A DNA stretch of 64,000 bases from contig DDVS01000001.1 of assembly GCA_002345565.1 (NCBI GenBank), positions 916,181 through 980,180 on the forward strand, given 5' to 3'. The translations under genes were made by a program, and so were the position numbers. The DNA comes from Flavobacteriales bacterium UBA2306. Lineage in GTDB: Bacteria > Bacteroidota > Bacteroidia > Flavobacteriales > Weeksellaceae. Below, piece by piece: positions 36,164 to 43,556 of this stretch (positions are counted from its first letter, which is position 1; each line of letters begins with the position of its first letter). The notes under the pieces were generated by a model. The model did not search any database. It was given only the letters and a program-made list of their open reading frames with translations, and was not told where the DNA came from.

Positions 36164-36258
36164 TATTAATATTAAACCCTTCGGGTTCTTTCAGATTGTA
36201 TTAATATTTCTCCATAGGTTTCACCTACGGCTATTGATATTAAATCCTTCGGATTCTG
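36164..36258. repeat. Array of three TTC-triloop hairpins
   Basis: Three stems close on the same TTC loop: AACCC/GGGTT (36175-36187), TAGGT/ACCTA (36215-36227, extended by CC/GG) and AATCC/GGATT (36243-36255). Near-identical TATTAATATTAAA and TATTGATATTAAA precede the first and third. The array fills the spacer before carA's stop. Confidence 0.6.
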
Positions 36259-36265
36259 TAATCTT

Positions 36266-37339
36266 CTACTTTTTGAAATCCTCCATCAAAGTGATGAAAT
36301 TATCGAAAAGATAATTCGCATCCTCCGGACCAGGACTTGCTTCCGGGTGATATTGAACTGAGAAGCATGGATGAATCTTGTGTTTCACCCCTTCGTTTGT
36401 TCGGTCATTCAGAGCGATGTGAGTTTCTACTAAATCTGTATTTTTCAAAGATTCTTGGTCAATCGCATAACCGTGATTCTGCGAAGTGATGGCAACTTTA
36501 TTTTTCTCCAAATCCAAAACCGGATGATTTCCACCTCTGTGCCCGAATTTCAGTTTGTAAGTTTTTGCACCACAAGCCAAACCAATCAATTGATGTCCTA
36601 AACAAATCCCAAAAATTGGAACTTTTCCTAACAACTTCTGAATCATTACCAAAGCTTCCGCATTATCTTCCGGGTCGCCGGGACCGTTGGAAAGCATAAT
36701 TCCGTCCGGATCCATTAATAGAATTTCTTCTGCAGTTGTGTCGTGAGAAACTACGATGATGTCACAATTTCTTTGAGATAATTCGCGAATGATTCCCAAC
36801 TTGGAACCGAAATCTACCAAAACCACTTTGAAACCTCTTCCCGGACTTGCATAAGATGTTTTTGTGGAAACTTGTTCTACTTGATTTGTTGGAAAATTAG
36901 TAGCTTTTAGTTCTTCGACTACAGCTTTTTCGTCTGCATCTGCGTTGACGATTTTTCCTTTTTCAACACCTTTGTTTCTAAGAATTCTTGTTAATCTTCT
37001 GGTGTCGATTCCTGAGATTCCTGAGAGATTTTTCTTTTGGAACAATTCGTCCAAAGTAATCTGTGTTCTGAAATTGGAAGGCAAATCACACAATTCTTTT
37101 ACAATCAAACCTTTGATTGCAGGTTCGATGCTTTCGTAATCGTCACGATTAATTCCATAATTTCCAATCAAAGGATACGTCATACAAACGATTTGTCCGC
37201 AATAACTTGGGTCGGAAATCAATTCCTGATAACCCGTCATTCCTGTGTTGAAAACTACTTCTCCGGCAGTATCCTGATCTGCTCCGAATCCCGTTCCGTA
37301 AAAAACTTCGCCGGATTCTAATATTAACTTCTTTTTCAT
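36266..37339 (-). CDS. carA: Carbamoyl-phosphate synthase small subunit
   Basis: 357 residues. The N-terminal CPSase domain begins LILESGEVFYGTGFGA. The C-terminal class I amidotransferase has the nucleophile Cys in IFGICLGHQLIGLACG and the His/Glu in SVQYHPEASPGP. It supplies ammonia from glutamine to CarB. It lies downstream of pyrB on the minus strand, but a terminator separates the two. Its leader contains the ten-unit heptad element, so it may be separately controlled. Confidence 0.97.
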   Translation of the reverse strand: MKKKLILESGEVFYGTGFGADQDTAGEVVFNTGMTGYQELISDPSYCGQIVCMTYPLIGNYGINRDDYESIEPAIKGLIVKELCDLPSNFRTQITLDELFQKKNLSGISGIDTRRLTRILRNKGVEKGKIVNADADEKAVVEELKATNFPTNQVEQVSTKTSYASPGRGFKVVLVDFGSKLGIIRELSQRNCDIIVVSHDTTAEEILLMDPDGIMLSNGPGDPEDNAEALVMIQKLLGKVPIFGICLGHQLIGLACGAKTYKLKFGHRGGNHPVLDLEKNKVAITSQNHGYAIDQESLKNTDLVETHIALNDRTNEGVKHKIHPCFSVQYHPEASPGPEDANYLFDNFITLMEDFKK

Positions 37340-37352
37340 TTTTACTTTTTTA

Positions 37353-37422
37353 GATTCAAGAACCGAGACTTCAGATTTCAGACTTATCTTAGTTCTTGAC
37401 TCTTTCTTCTTGTTTCTTTATT
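37353..37422. repeat. Heptad element, 10 units, hairpin, in the carA leader
   Basis: Five units beginning GA (GATTCAA, GAACCGA, GACTTCA, GATTTCA, GACTTAT) are followed in register by five beginning CTT (CTTAGTT, CTTGACT, CTTTCTT, CTTGTTT, CTTTATT). TCAAGAAC (37356) pairs perfectly with GTTCTTGA (37392). Confidence 0.7.
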
Positions 37423-37443
37423 TCAATTTTTACTCAAAAAAAA

Positions 37444-37459
37444 CACGCCCGAAAGCGTG
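37444..37459 (-). terminator. Terminator of the pyrB transcript
   Basis: CACGC and GCGTG around a 6-nt loop; on the minus strand it is followed by eight T. It lies 10 bases past the pyrB stop. Confidence 0.8.
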
Positions 37460-37469
37460 AATCAATATT

Positions 37470-38372
37470 TTAAATTTTGGAATCGATGAATTTGAATCCT
37501 TTGTTTTCCAAATCATATTTAAGGATTGCCATTCTAGCAAAAACGCCGTTCTGCATTTGCTTGAAGATCCTCGACCTTTCACATTCAACTAATTCTGAAT
37601 CAATTTCCACACCTCTGTTGATTGGCGCCGGATGCATAATGATGGATGTTGGTTTCATTTTCGCTTCACGCTCTTTTGTCAAACCAAATTTCTTCAGATA
37701 ATCTTCCGATTTGAAATTGAAGCTTTTCTCGTGACGCTCGTGCTGTATTCTTAATAAAATCAAAACATCAACTTCCTTCACCAAATCATCAAACTGCATA
37801 TAAGTTCCGTTCACCAACATTCCTTCATCGAACCAGAATTCTGGTCCGGAGAAATAAACTTTCGCTCCCAATCTTCTGAATAATCCTGCATCAGAATTCG
37901 CAACGCGACTATGTTTTACATCACCAACAATTCCGATTTTAAGACCTTCAATCTTTCCGAATTCCTGAATGATTGTCAGTGCATCCAAAATTGACTGCGA
38001 AGGATGATGTCCCGTCCCGTCACCTGCATTTACGATAGTTAATTTTGTATCTTTCAATGCGTCATAATAACGTGTTTCCGAATGTCTGATTGCAGCGACT
38101 TCAACACCAATGGCTTCCAGAGTTTTAATCGTATCCAAAAGTGTTTCTCCTTTTGAAATCGAACTTTTATCCGCTTCGAAATCGATAACTTGAAGTCCTA
38201 ATTTCTTTTCTGCGACTTCAAAACTTGTTTTGGTTCTCGTGCTATTTTCAAAAAACAGGTTCGCGGCGAAAACATCGCCTTCAATCTTGCTAATCTTCCC
38301 TTCTGAAAACGCCTGAGCTTCTTTTAAAATTTTCTCTATACTGTCCGTAGAAACGCGTGAAAGCTTAATCAT
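37470..38372 (-). CDS. pyrB: Aspartate carbamoyltransferase, catalytic chain
   Basis: 300 residues. The carbamoyl-phosphate loop STRT is in [20 protein letters not shown], the catalytic HPSQ in [14 protein letters not shown], and the aspartate-binding region ends in [11 protein letters not shown]. It catalyses the committed step of pyrimidine synthesis. No pyrI regulatory gene is adjacent. Transcription from the promoter at 38498 passes a leader ORF and an intrinsic terminator before the ATG, so control by attenuation is likely. The gene also has its own downstream terminator. Confidence 0.96.
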   Translation of the reverse strand: MIKLSRVSTDSIEKILKEAQAFSEGKISKIEGDVFAANLFFENSTRTKTSFEVAEKKLGLQVIDFEADKSSISKGETLLDTIKTLEAIGVEVAAIRHSETRYYDALKDTKLTIVNAGDGTGHHPSQSILDALTIIQEFGKIEGLKIGIVGDVKHSRVANSDAGLFRRLGAKVYFSGPEFWFDEGMLVNGTYMQFDDLVKEVDVLILLRIQHERHEKSFNFKSEDYLKKFGLTKEREAKMKPTSIIMHPAPINRGVEIDSELVECERSRIFKQMQNGVFARMAILKYDLENKGFKFIDSKI

Positions 38373-38388
38373 AATTCAAATTTTTAAA

Positions 38389-38418
38389 TAAAAAAAACGA
38401 AGCCTAAAAGACTTCGTT
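38389..38418 (-). terminator. Attenuator hairpin in the pyrB leader
   Basis: On the minus strand AACGAAG (38418-38412) pairs with CTTCGTT (38403-38397), followed by eight T ending near 38390. The only gene it could terminate is pyrB itself, because the next gene upstream is divergent. Its 5' arm overlaps the stop codon of the leader ORF. Confidence 0.8.
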
Positions 38419-38491
38419 AAATATAAAAAATATTGTTGTTGTCGGCAAATTTGCCAATTGTTGTTATCGCTAAATTCTGTACCAGATTCAT
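38417..38491 (-). CDS. Predicted 24-residue pyrB leader peptide
   Basis: From ATG at 38491 the frame reads MNLVQNLAITTIGKFADNNN and then IFYI, with the TAA at 38419-38417 inside the first arm of the attenuator. It contains the palindrome GGCAAATTTGCC (38444-38455), a possible pause hairpin, and then a U-rich stretch (about 38419-38434) at the codons for Ile-Phe-Tyr-Ile. A ribosome at the stop would prevent terminator formation. The start is 6 bases from the -7 box, so translation would be leaderless. Existence as a peptide is inference. Confidence 0.5.
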   Translation of the reverse strand: MNLVQNLAITTIGKFADNNNIFYI

Positions 38492-38497
38492 TGGGTG

Positions 38498-38505
38498 CAA
38501 AGATA
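38498..38505 (-). promoter_or_regulatory. -7 box of pyrB
   Basis: TATCTTTG on the minus strand, followed by CACCCA and the leader ORF ATG. A TTTC lies 19 bases upstream at the -33 position. Confidence 0.7.
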
Positions 38506-38599
38506 CCAATATTTTTGAAATTATGAAACCCTAATCAAAATATTTTATATTAAATCAATGAACTTCTACTCCCGAATTGTTGTCTTCGATTTTTTTCTT

Positions 38600-38607
38600 T
38601 ACTTTTG
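38600..38607 (+). promoter_or_regulatory. -7 box of the Lrp-type regulator
   Basis: TACTTTTG matches TAnnTTTG; the ATG at 38626 is 18 bases further on. Confidence 0.6.
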
Positions 38608-38625
38608 AAAGAATCATTCATCAAT

Positions 38626-39087
38626 ATGAGCATTGACAAAAAAGACAAACTGATTCTATCGCTTCTACAAGAGGATTCTACGCTATCTGTAAAAGAAATT
38701 TCCGAAAAAATCGGGCTGACTTTTACACCAACTTACGAACGCATCAAAAACCTTGAAAAACAAGGTGTTGTAGAAAAATATGTTGCTATCCTCAACCGAG
38801 AAAAACTCGGAATCAACATAGTTGTTTATTGTAATGTCCGCCTCAAAGAGCAATCTCAAAAAACTTTGAAAGAATTTGAAGATTACATTTCTAAATATGA
38901 TGAAATCCAGGAAATTACAAGTCTTTCCGGCGAATACGACTATATGATAAAAATCCTTGCCAACGACATCAATTCTTATAATGACTTTGCTGTGAAAGTG
39001 ATTTCCAATAGTCCTCATATTGGGCAATATCACAGTTCTATCGTTCTTGCCGAAGTTAAAAAGACAACTAAGTTTAAGTTGGATTAA
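38626..39087 (+). CDS. Lrp/AsnC family transcriptional regulator
   Basis: 153 residues from the ATG at 38626; the longer frame would begin inside the -7 box. An N-terminal winged HTH (DKLILSLLQEDSTLSVKEISEKIGLTFTPTYERIKNLEKQGVV) is followed by the RAM ligand-binding domain with EITSLSGEYDYMIKILAND. Lrp-type regulators sense amino acids as octamers. It is divergent from pyrB and convergent with the arginine operon, so control of either is possible but unproven. Confidence 0.93.
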   Translation: MSIDKKDKLILSLLQEDSTLSVKEISEKIGLTFTPTYERIKNLEKQGVVEKYVAILNREKLGINIVVYCNVRLKEQSQKTLKEFEDYISKYDEIQEITSLSGEYDYMIKILANDINSYNDFAVKVISNSPHIGQYHSSIVLAEVKKTTKFKLD

Positions 39088-39098
39088 TATTTGTTTTA

Positions 39099-39177
39099 AA
39101 CGCAAAGTCCGCAAAGTTTTCTTTAACAAAATTGAAAATATTTTTAAGATTCGCAAAGGCGTAAAACTCAGCAAAGC
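39099..39177. repeat. CGCAAAG dispersed repeat, copy 1
   Basis: AACGCAAAGTCCGCAAAG, an AT-rich core with ATTGAAAATATTTTTAAGA, then TTCGCAAAGGCGTAAAACTC and AGCAAAG. All four copies in the window (also 43425, 45748 and 55961) read in the same direction. Confidence 0.7.
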
Positions 39178-39194
39178 AAACAAAAGTTCAAATA

Positions 39195-40499
39195 CTAACC
39201 CAACAATTTATCTCTCACTTTATTGAATTGATATTCGATTTCATCGAGGCAAAGATTTCCTAAACTGCCTTGATGAGAATGATTGAGCTCCTTATAATCG
39301 TATTCGAAAACACCATTTTCAATCTCCTGACCGATTTGGATATAAGCATCACGGAATGATTTTCCATTTTTCACTTCTTCGTTGATTTTTTCTACGCTGA
39401 AGATGTATTTATATTTCTCATCATCCAGAATATTGTCTTTCACTTCAATATTTGGAAGCGTGTAAATCAATATTTCTAAACATTCTTTCAAAGAATCGAT
39501 TGCAGGGAAAAGGATTTCTTTTGTCAACTGCAAATCTCTGTGATAACCAGAAGGCAGATTATTGGTCAACAAAATCAATTCATTTGGCAAACCTTGAATT
39601 CGGTTACATCTTGCTCTCACCAATTCGAAGATATCCGGATTTTTTTTGTGAGGCATAATACTGCTTCCTGTTGTAAATTCTTTCGGAAAGCTTATGAAAT
39701 CAAAATTCTGACTCAAGTAAAGACAAACATCGTAAGAAAACTTGCTTAAAGTTCCAGCCAAAACCGAAAGCGAATTAGCCAACAATTTTTCCGATTTTCC
39801 ACGTGTCATTTGCGCATAAACCACATTATAATTCAGTGTTCTGAAATCTAATTTATAAGTCGTACTTTCTCTGTCAATTGGGAAAGATGAACCGTAACCC
39901 GCAGCCGAACCTAAAGGATTTTTATTAATGATATTCTTAGTCGCAAACAGTAATTCTAAATCATCAACCAGAGATTCTGCATACGCTCCAAACCACAAAC
40001 CAAAAGACGAAGGCATTGCAACCTGAAAATGTGTATAACCAGGCAATAAAACGTTTTTATGTTCATTCGCTTTGTCTTTCAAGATTTGAAAAAATGAATC
40101 TGTTCGTTCTGTGATTTCTCTGATTTCGTCTAATAGATATAATTTGATATCTGCTAAAACTTGGTCGTTTCGTGACCTTGCTGTATGGATTTTTTTTCCT
40201 GTTTCGCCGAGTTTTTCGATGAGAATCGTTTCGATTTGTGAATGGATATCTTCTGCTGTTTTATCGATTTCGAAACTTCCTTTTTCGATGTCAGAAAGAA
40301 CTTCTTCCAAAACCGCAACAATCGCCTGCTCTTCATCTAAACGAATCAAACCAACTTCCGCCAACATTTTTGCGTGAGCAATAGAACCCAACACATCGTA
40401 TTTCGCTAATCTGTCATCAAAATCCAAGTCTTTCCCGACCGTGAATTTGTTAACCAAATCATTGGTTTTCGTATTATCTTTTTGCCAAATTTTTTTCAT
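39195..40499 (-). CDS. argH: Argininosuccinate lyase
   Basis: 434 residues of the fumarase/aspartase superfamily, with the signature GSSIMPHKKNPD (TTGSSIMPHKKNPDIFE) containing the catalytic Ser and an early HSQIET-like segment (DIHSQIETILIEKLG). It cleaves argininosuccinate to arginine and fumarate, the last step of arginine synthesis. It is the last gene of the arginine run on the minus strand. A long heptad hairpin occupies the 89-bp spacer between argE and argH. Confidence 0.96.
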   Translation of the reverse strand: MKKIWQKDNTKTNDLVNKFTVGKDLDFDDRLAKYDVLGSIAHAKMLAEVGLIRLDEEQAIVAVLEEVLSDIEKGSFEIDKTAEDIHSQIETILIEKLGETGKKIHTARSRNDQVLADIKLYLLDEIREITERTDSFFQILKDKANEHKNVLLPGYTHFQVAMPSSFGLWFGAYAESLVDDLELLFATKNIINKNPLGSAAGYGSSFPIDRESTTYKLDFRTLNYNVVYAQMTRGKSEKLLANSLSVLAGTLSKFSYDVCLYLSQNFDFISFPKEFTTGSSIMPHKKNPDIFELVRARCNRIQGLPNELILLTNNLPSGYHRDLQLTKEILFPAIDSLKECLEILIYTLPNIEVKDNILDDEKYKYIFSVEKINEEVKNGKSFRDAYIQIGQEIENGVFEYDYKELNHSHQGSLGNLCLDEIEYQFNKVRDKLLG

Positions 40500-40508
40500 T
40501 TTAATAAT

Positions 40509-40585
40509 TTTTAGAAATTAGATTTTAGAGATTAGAAGTTAGATTCCAATTGGTTGTCTAATTTCTAAAATCTCAATTCTAGCTT
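40509..40585. repeat. Heptad element, TTAGA/TCTAA type, 11 units, long hairpin
   Basis: Five units ending TTAGA (TTTTAGA, AATTAGA, TTTTAGA, GATTAGA, AGTTAGA), two spacer units, then four units beginning CTA or CTC (CTAATTT, CTAAAAT, CTCAATT, CTAGCTT). All eleven share one register (starts differ by multiples of 7). The arms are about three-quarters complementary over some 31 bases. Confidence 0.75.
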
Positions 40586-40588
40586 CTG

Positions 40589-41671
40589 TTAAAGAATTTT
40601 TTCTAATATTTTGATGTAAATATCGATGCCTTCTCGGATTTCGTCGATGTAAACAAACTCGTCCGCCGTGTGAGAACGCAGACTATCGCCAACGCCCAAC
40701 TTGACCGATGTGCAAGGAATAATCGCTTGGTCGGAAGATGTCGGCGAGCCGTAAGTTGTCCTTCCCAAAGCCAATCCAGCCTGAACAAACGGATGATTGA
40801 CCTCGATTTTTGACGAATTGAGACGGAATGACCTCGGTGTGAGTTTCGATTTCATCTGAGATTGGATGATTTCGAAAACTTCACGATTCGTATATTCGTC
40901 TGTGACACGCACGTCCAGAGTGAAATTGCATTTTTCAGGAACCACATTATGCTGAGTTCCCGCATTGATAACCGACAAAGTCACTTTCACTTCGCCTAGA
41001 TAATCTGAAACTTTTGGAAATTTAAAATTCAGAATATTCTGCAAATCCTGCATACATTTCACAATCGCATTGTCATTGTTCGGATGCGCAGCGTGAGAAG
41101 GCGTTCCCGTCATTTCGCCATCAATAACAAGCAAACCTTTTTCTGCAATTGCAAGATTCATTTTGGTTGGTTCGCCTACGATTACTAATTCTACATTCGG
41201 AAGTTGTGGAAATAATGCTTCGATTCCGTCCAAACCAGAGATTTCTTCTTCAGCCGTCAACGCAATTACCAAATTATGAGTCAAATCTTCGGCTTCATAA
41301 AAATAAAGAAATGTCTGCGCCATTGCCACCAAAGATGCACCTGCATCATTGCTTCCCAAACCAAACAATTTTCCATCTTTCTCAACCGGAATAAACGGGT
41401 CCAAAGTATAAGCTTTGTTCGGTTTTACCGTGTCGTGATGCGTGTTTAGAAGAATCGAAGGTTTGCCTGTATCAAAATGTTTGTTGGTTGCCCAAATGTT
41501 ATTTTTGAATCGGTTCACAGTCAATTGATGTTCATTGAAAAATCCTTCTATGATAAGCGAAACGTTATATTCGTCCCGGCTCATAGAGGGCGTTGCGATG
41601 AGTTTTTTCAATAATTTGACTGCGTTTTCCGTTAATTCTTCTCTGCTAAAGACAGATTTCAGTTCCTTCAT
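40589..41671 (-). CDS. argE: M20 family acetylornithine (or succinylornithine) deacylase, ArgE role
   Basis: 360 residues of the M20/dapE/argE peptidase family: metal ligands in LNTHHDTVKP (His, Asp), FGLGSNDAGASLVAM (Asp), catalytic/ligand Glu pair in LTAEEEISG, GEPT, and a late His in LRSHTADEFVYIDE. In this operon it removes the N-acyl group after transcarbamylation, that is from acylcitrulline. It overlaps argB by 26 bases. The acyl group is probably succinyl, given the argF' residue discussed below. Confidence 0.88.
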   Translation of the reverse strand: MKELKSVFSREELTENAVKLLKKLIATPSMSRDEYNVSLIIEGFFNEHQLTVNRFKNNIWATNKHFDTGKPSILLNTHHDTVKPNKAYTLDPFIPVEKDGKLFGLGSNDAGASLVAMAQTFLYFYEAEDLTHNLVIALTAEEEISGLDGIEALFPQLPNVELVIVGEPTKMNLAIAEKGLLVIDGEMTGTPSHAAHPNNDNAIVKCMQDLQNILNFKFPKVSDYLGEVKVTLSVINAGTQHNVVPEKCNFTLDVRVTDEYTNREVFEIIQSQMKSKLTPRSFRLNSSKIEVNHPFVQAGLALGRTTYGSPTSSDQAIIPCTSVKLGVGDSLRSHTADEFVYIDEIREGIDIYIKILEKIL

Positions 41672-42437
41672 TTCCTAGTTTTATTTGGTCTGATAATTTT
41701 TCTTCTTTGATTAAAGCCACTTTCTGAACGCCATTTTCTTTGGCTCGGAAAGCATTTTCAAGTTTTGGTAAAATCCCTTTGTGGAGTTTTCCTTCGGATT
41801 TTAATTCAGAAAATTCTTGTTTGTTAATTGTTTTCAAATTTGAATTTTCATCTTCAACATTTTCCAAAACCCCATTTTTATCGAAACAGAACAGCAATTC
41901 CGTATCGAAATATTTTGATAAAGCCTGAGCGATAGTTCCGGCAATCGTGTCTGCATTGGTGTTGAACAGATTTCCTTTTTTATCGTGAGTGATGGCAGAA
42001 AACACCGGAACCAAACCCAGATTTATCATATTGATGATCAATTCGTGATTGATACTTTTTTCGTCTATATCGCCAACAAATCCAAAATCGATTTCGGGAT
42101 GTTGTCTTTTTTCAGCTTTGATAACATTGCCGTCCGCTCCGGAAAACCCAATGGCATTACAATCGAAACTCTGAAGTTTTGCCACCAAATTTTTATTGAT
42201 TCTTCCGGCATAAACCATTGTTACGATTTTCAACGTTTTCTTATTCGTGACTCTTCGTCCATCAATCATTGTCTGCCTTATTTTTAGCTTTTCGGCTAAA
42301 GTTTCAGCAATTTTTCCACCGCCGTGAATCAGGATTTTAGCACCTTCGATTTCAGAAAATTGTGCAAGAAAAGCTTTCAATGCTTTTTTGTCATCGATAA
42401 GAGTTCCGCCGATTTTTATGATGTGTAGTTTTTGCAT
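41646..42437 (-). CDS. argB: N-acylglutamate kinase
   Basis: 263 residues of the amino-acid kinase fold: the N-terminal IIKIGGTLIDD gives the phosphate-binding Lys/Gly region, ILIHGGGKIAETLAEKL the substrate loop, and GFSGADGNVIKAEKR the nucleotide region. It phosphorylates N-acetyl- or N-succinyl-glutamate. It starts 3 bases after the argF' stop and overlaps argE at its end, so the three genes are tightly coupled. Confidence 0.93.
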   Translation of the reverse strand: MQKLHIIKIGGTLIDDKKALKAFLAQFSEIEGAKILIHGGGKIAETLAEKLKIRQTMIDGRRVTNKKTLKIVTMVYAGRINKNLVAKLQSFDCNAIGFSGADGNVIKAEKRQHPEIDFGFVGDIDEKSINHELIINMINLGLVPVFSAITHDKKGNLFNTNADTIAGTIAQALSKYFDTELLFCFDKNGVLENVEDENSNLKTINKQEFSELKSEGKLHKGILPKLENAFRAKENGVQKVALIKEEKLSDQIKLGNEGTEICL

Positions 42438-42440
42438 TAA

Positions 42441-43409
42441 TTAATTTAATTCATCCAAAATTTCGCTGAAAACCGCCTGTGCAGAAAAGATTCTGTTTTT
42501 TGCCTGTTGATAGATGATTGAATTTTCTCCGTCCATTACTTCATCACTCAATTCAAGATTTCTACGAACCGGCAGACAATGCATCACTTTCGCTTGATTG
42601 GTTAATTCTAATTTTTCATTGGTTAACATCCAATTGTCTTCAACTTCCAGCACTTTTGCATAATCATCAAACGAAGACCAATTTTTCACATAAATAAAAT
42701 CTGCATCTTTCAACGCTTCTTCCTGATTATGAACTACAGGCGTATCTTTTGTGAAATTTTTATCCAAATCGTAACCTTCCGGATTGGTAATCACAAAATC
42801 TACATCCATCTGTTGCATCCATTCTGTGAAAGAATTACCGACAGCCTGTGCAATCGGTTTAATATGAGGCGCCCAAGTCAAAACGACTTTTGGTTTTCTA
42901 TTAATCTTGAGCTTGTCGAAAGGCCAGTTTTCTGAAATCGTGATGCAGTCTGCCAAACTTTGTAACGGATGTCGAGTCGCAGATTCTAGCGAAACCACAG
43001 GAACTTTAGCGTGTTTTAGGAACTGACTCAGAATACTCTCATTCACGTCATCTTCTTTGCTTTTCATTCCTGCAAAACATCTTACTGCGATGATATCACA
43101 ATATTGATTCAGAACTTCTATCGCATCTTTGATATGTTCGACAGTGTCGCCGTTCATTACTGTTCCGTCAGCGAATTCTAGATTCCAAGCTTCTTGTGCA
43201 GCGTTGAGAACTAAAACATTCAGTCCTAAATTCTGAGCAGCGATTTGTGAACTTAATCTTGTTCTAAGACTGGAATTAAGGAAAACCAATCCAATTGTCT
43301 TTCCTTTTCCTTTAGTTGGATTTTCTAACGGATTTTCTTTTATTTTTAAAGCTTTTGCAATGATATCTTGCAAATTATCTATATCGTAAACCGAAGTGAA
43401 ATTTTTCAT
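42441..43409 (-). CDS. argF': N-acylornithine carbamoyltransferase (ArgF'), probably N-succinylornithine specific
   Basis: 322 residues. The carbamoyl-phosphate motif is SLRT (FLNSSLRTRLSSQIAAQNLG), the HPLQS motif is in ATRHPLQSLADCI, and HCLPVRRN occurs near the C-terminus. These place it in the acetyl/succinylornithine transcarbamylase family rather than classic OTCase. The residue before EH in NGDTVEHIKDA is Val90. In B. fragilis SOTCase this position is Pro90 and in Xanthomonas AOTCase Glu92; Val at that position is reported to favour succinylornithine (from memory). So arginine probably goes through succinylated intermediates here. Confidence 0.88.
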   Translation of the reverse strand: MKNFTSVYDIDNLQDIIAKALKIKENPLENPTKGKGKTIGLVFLNSSLRTRLSSQIAAQNLGLNVLVLNAAQEAWNLEFADGTVMNGDTVEHIKDAIEVLNQYCDIIAVRCFAGMKSKEDDVNESILSQFLKHAKVPVVSLESATRHPLQSLADCITISENWPFDKLKINRKPKVVLTWAPHIKPIAQAVGNSFTEWMQQMDVDFVITNPEGYDLDKNFTKDTPVVHNQEEALKDADFIYVKNWSSFDDYAKVLEVEDNWMLTNEKLELTNQAKVMHCLPVRRNLELSDEVMDGENSIIYQQAKNRIFSAQAVFSEILDELN

Positions 43410-43424
43410 TTCTTAATTGTATTG

Positions 43425-43551
43425 AACGCAAATTGCGCAAAGATTTTTACTAATTATTGAAAATATTTTAAGATTCGCAAATCGAAGATTCATCGATTCC
43501 TTTAAAATCAAATAATAAATTGAGATAAAGGCGCTTTCGCTCAGCTAAGCA
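43425..43551. repeat. CGCAAAG dispersed repeat, copy 2, interrupted
   Basis: The first half (GAACGCAAATTGCGCAAAG to AAGATTCGCAAA) and the end (GCGCTTTCGCTCAGC) are separated by about 45 extra bases, which contain AAATCGAAGATTC, also found at 57544. Confidence 0.6.
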
Positions 43552-43556
43552 AGTTT

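Noticed and set aside
40509..40585. CRISPR array
   Set aside because: Units are 7 nt and adjacent, with no spacers and no cas genes nearby.
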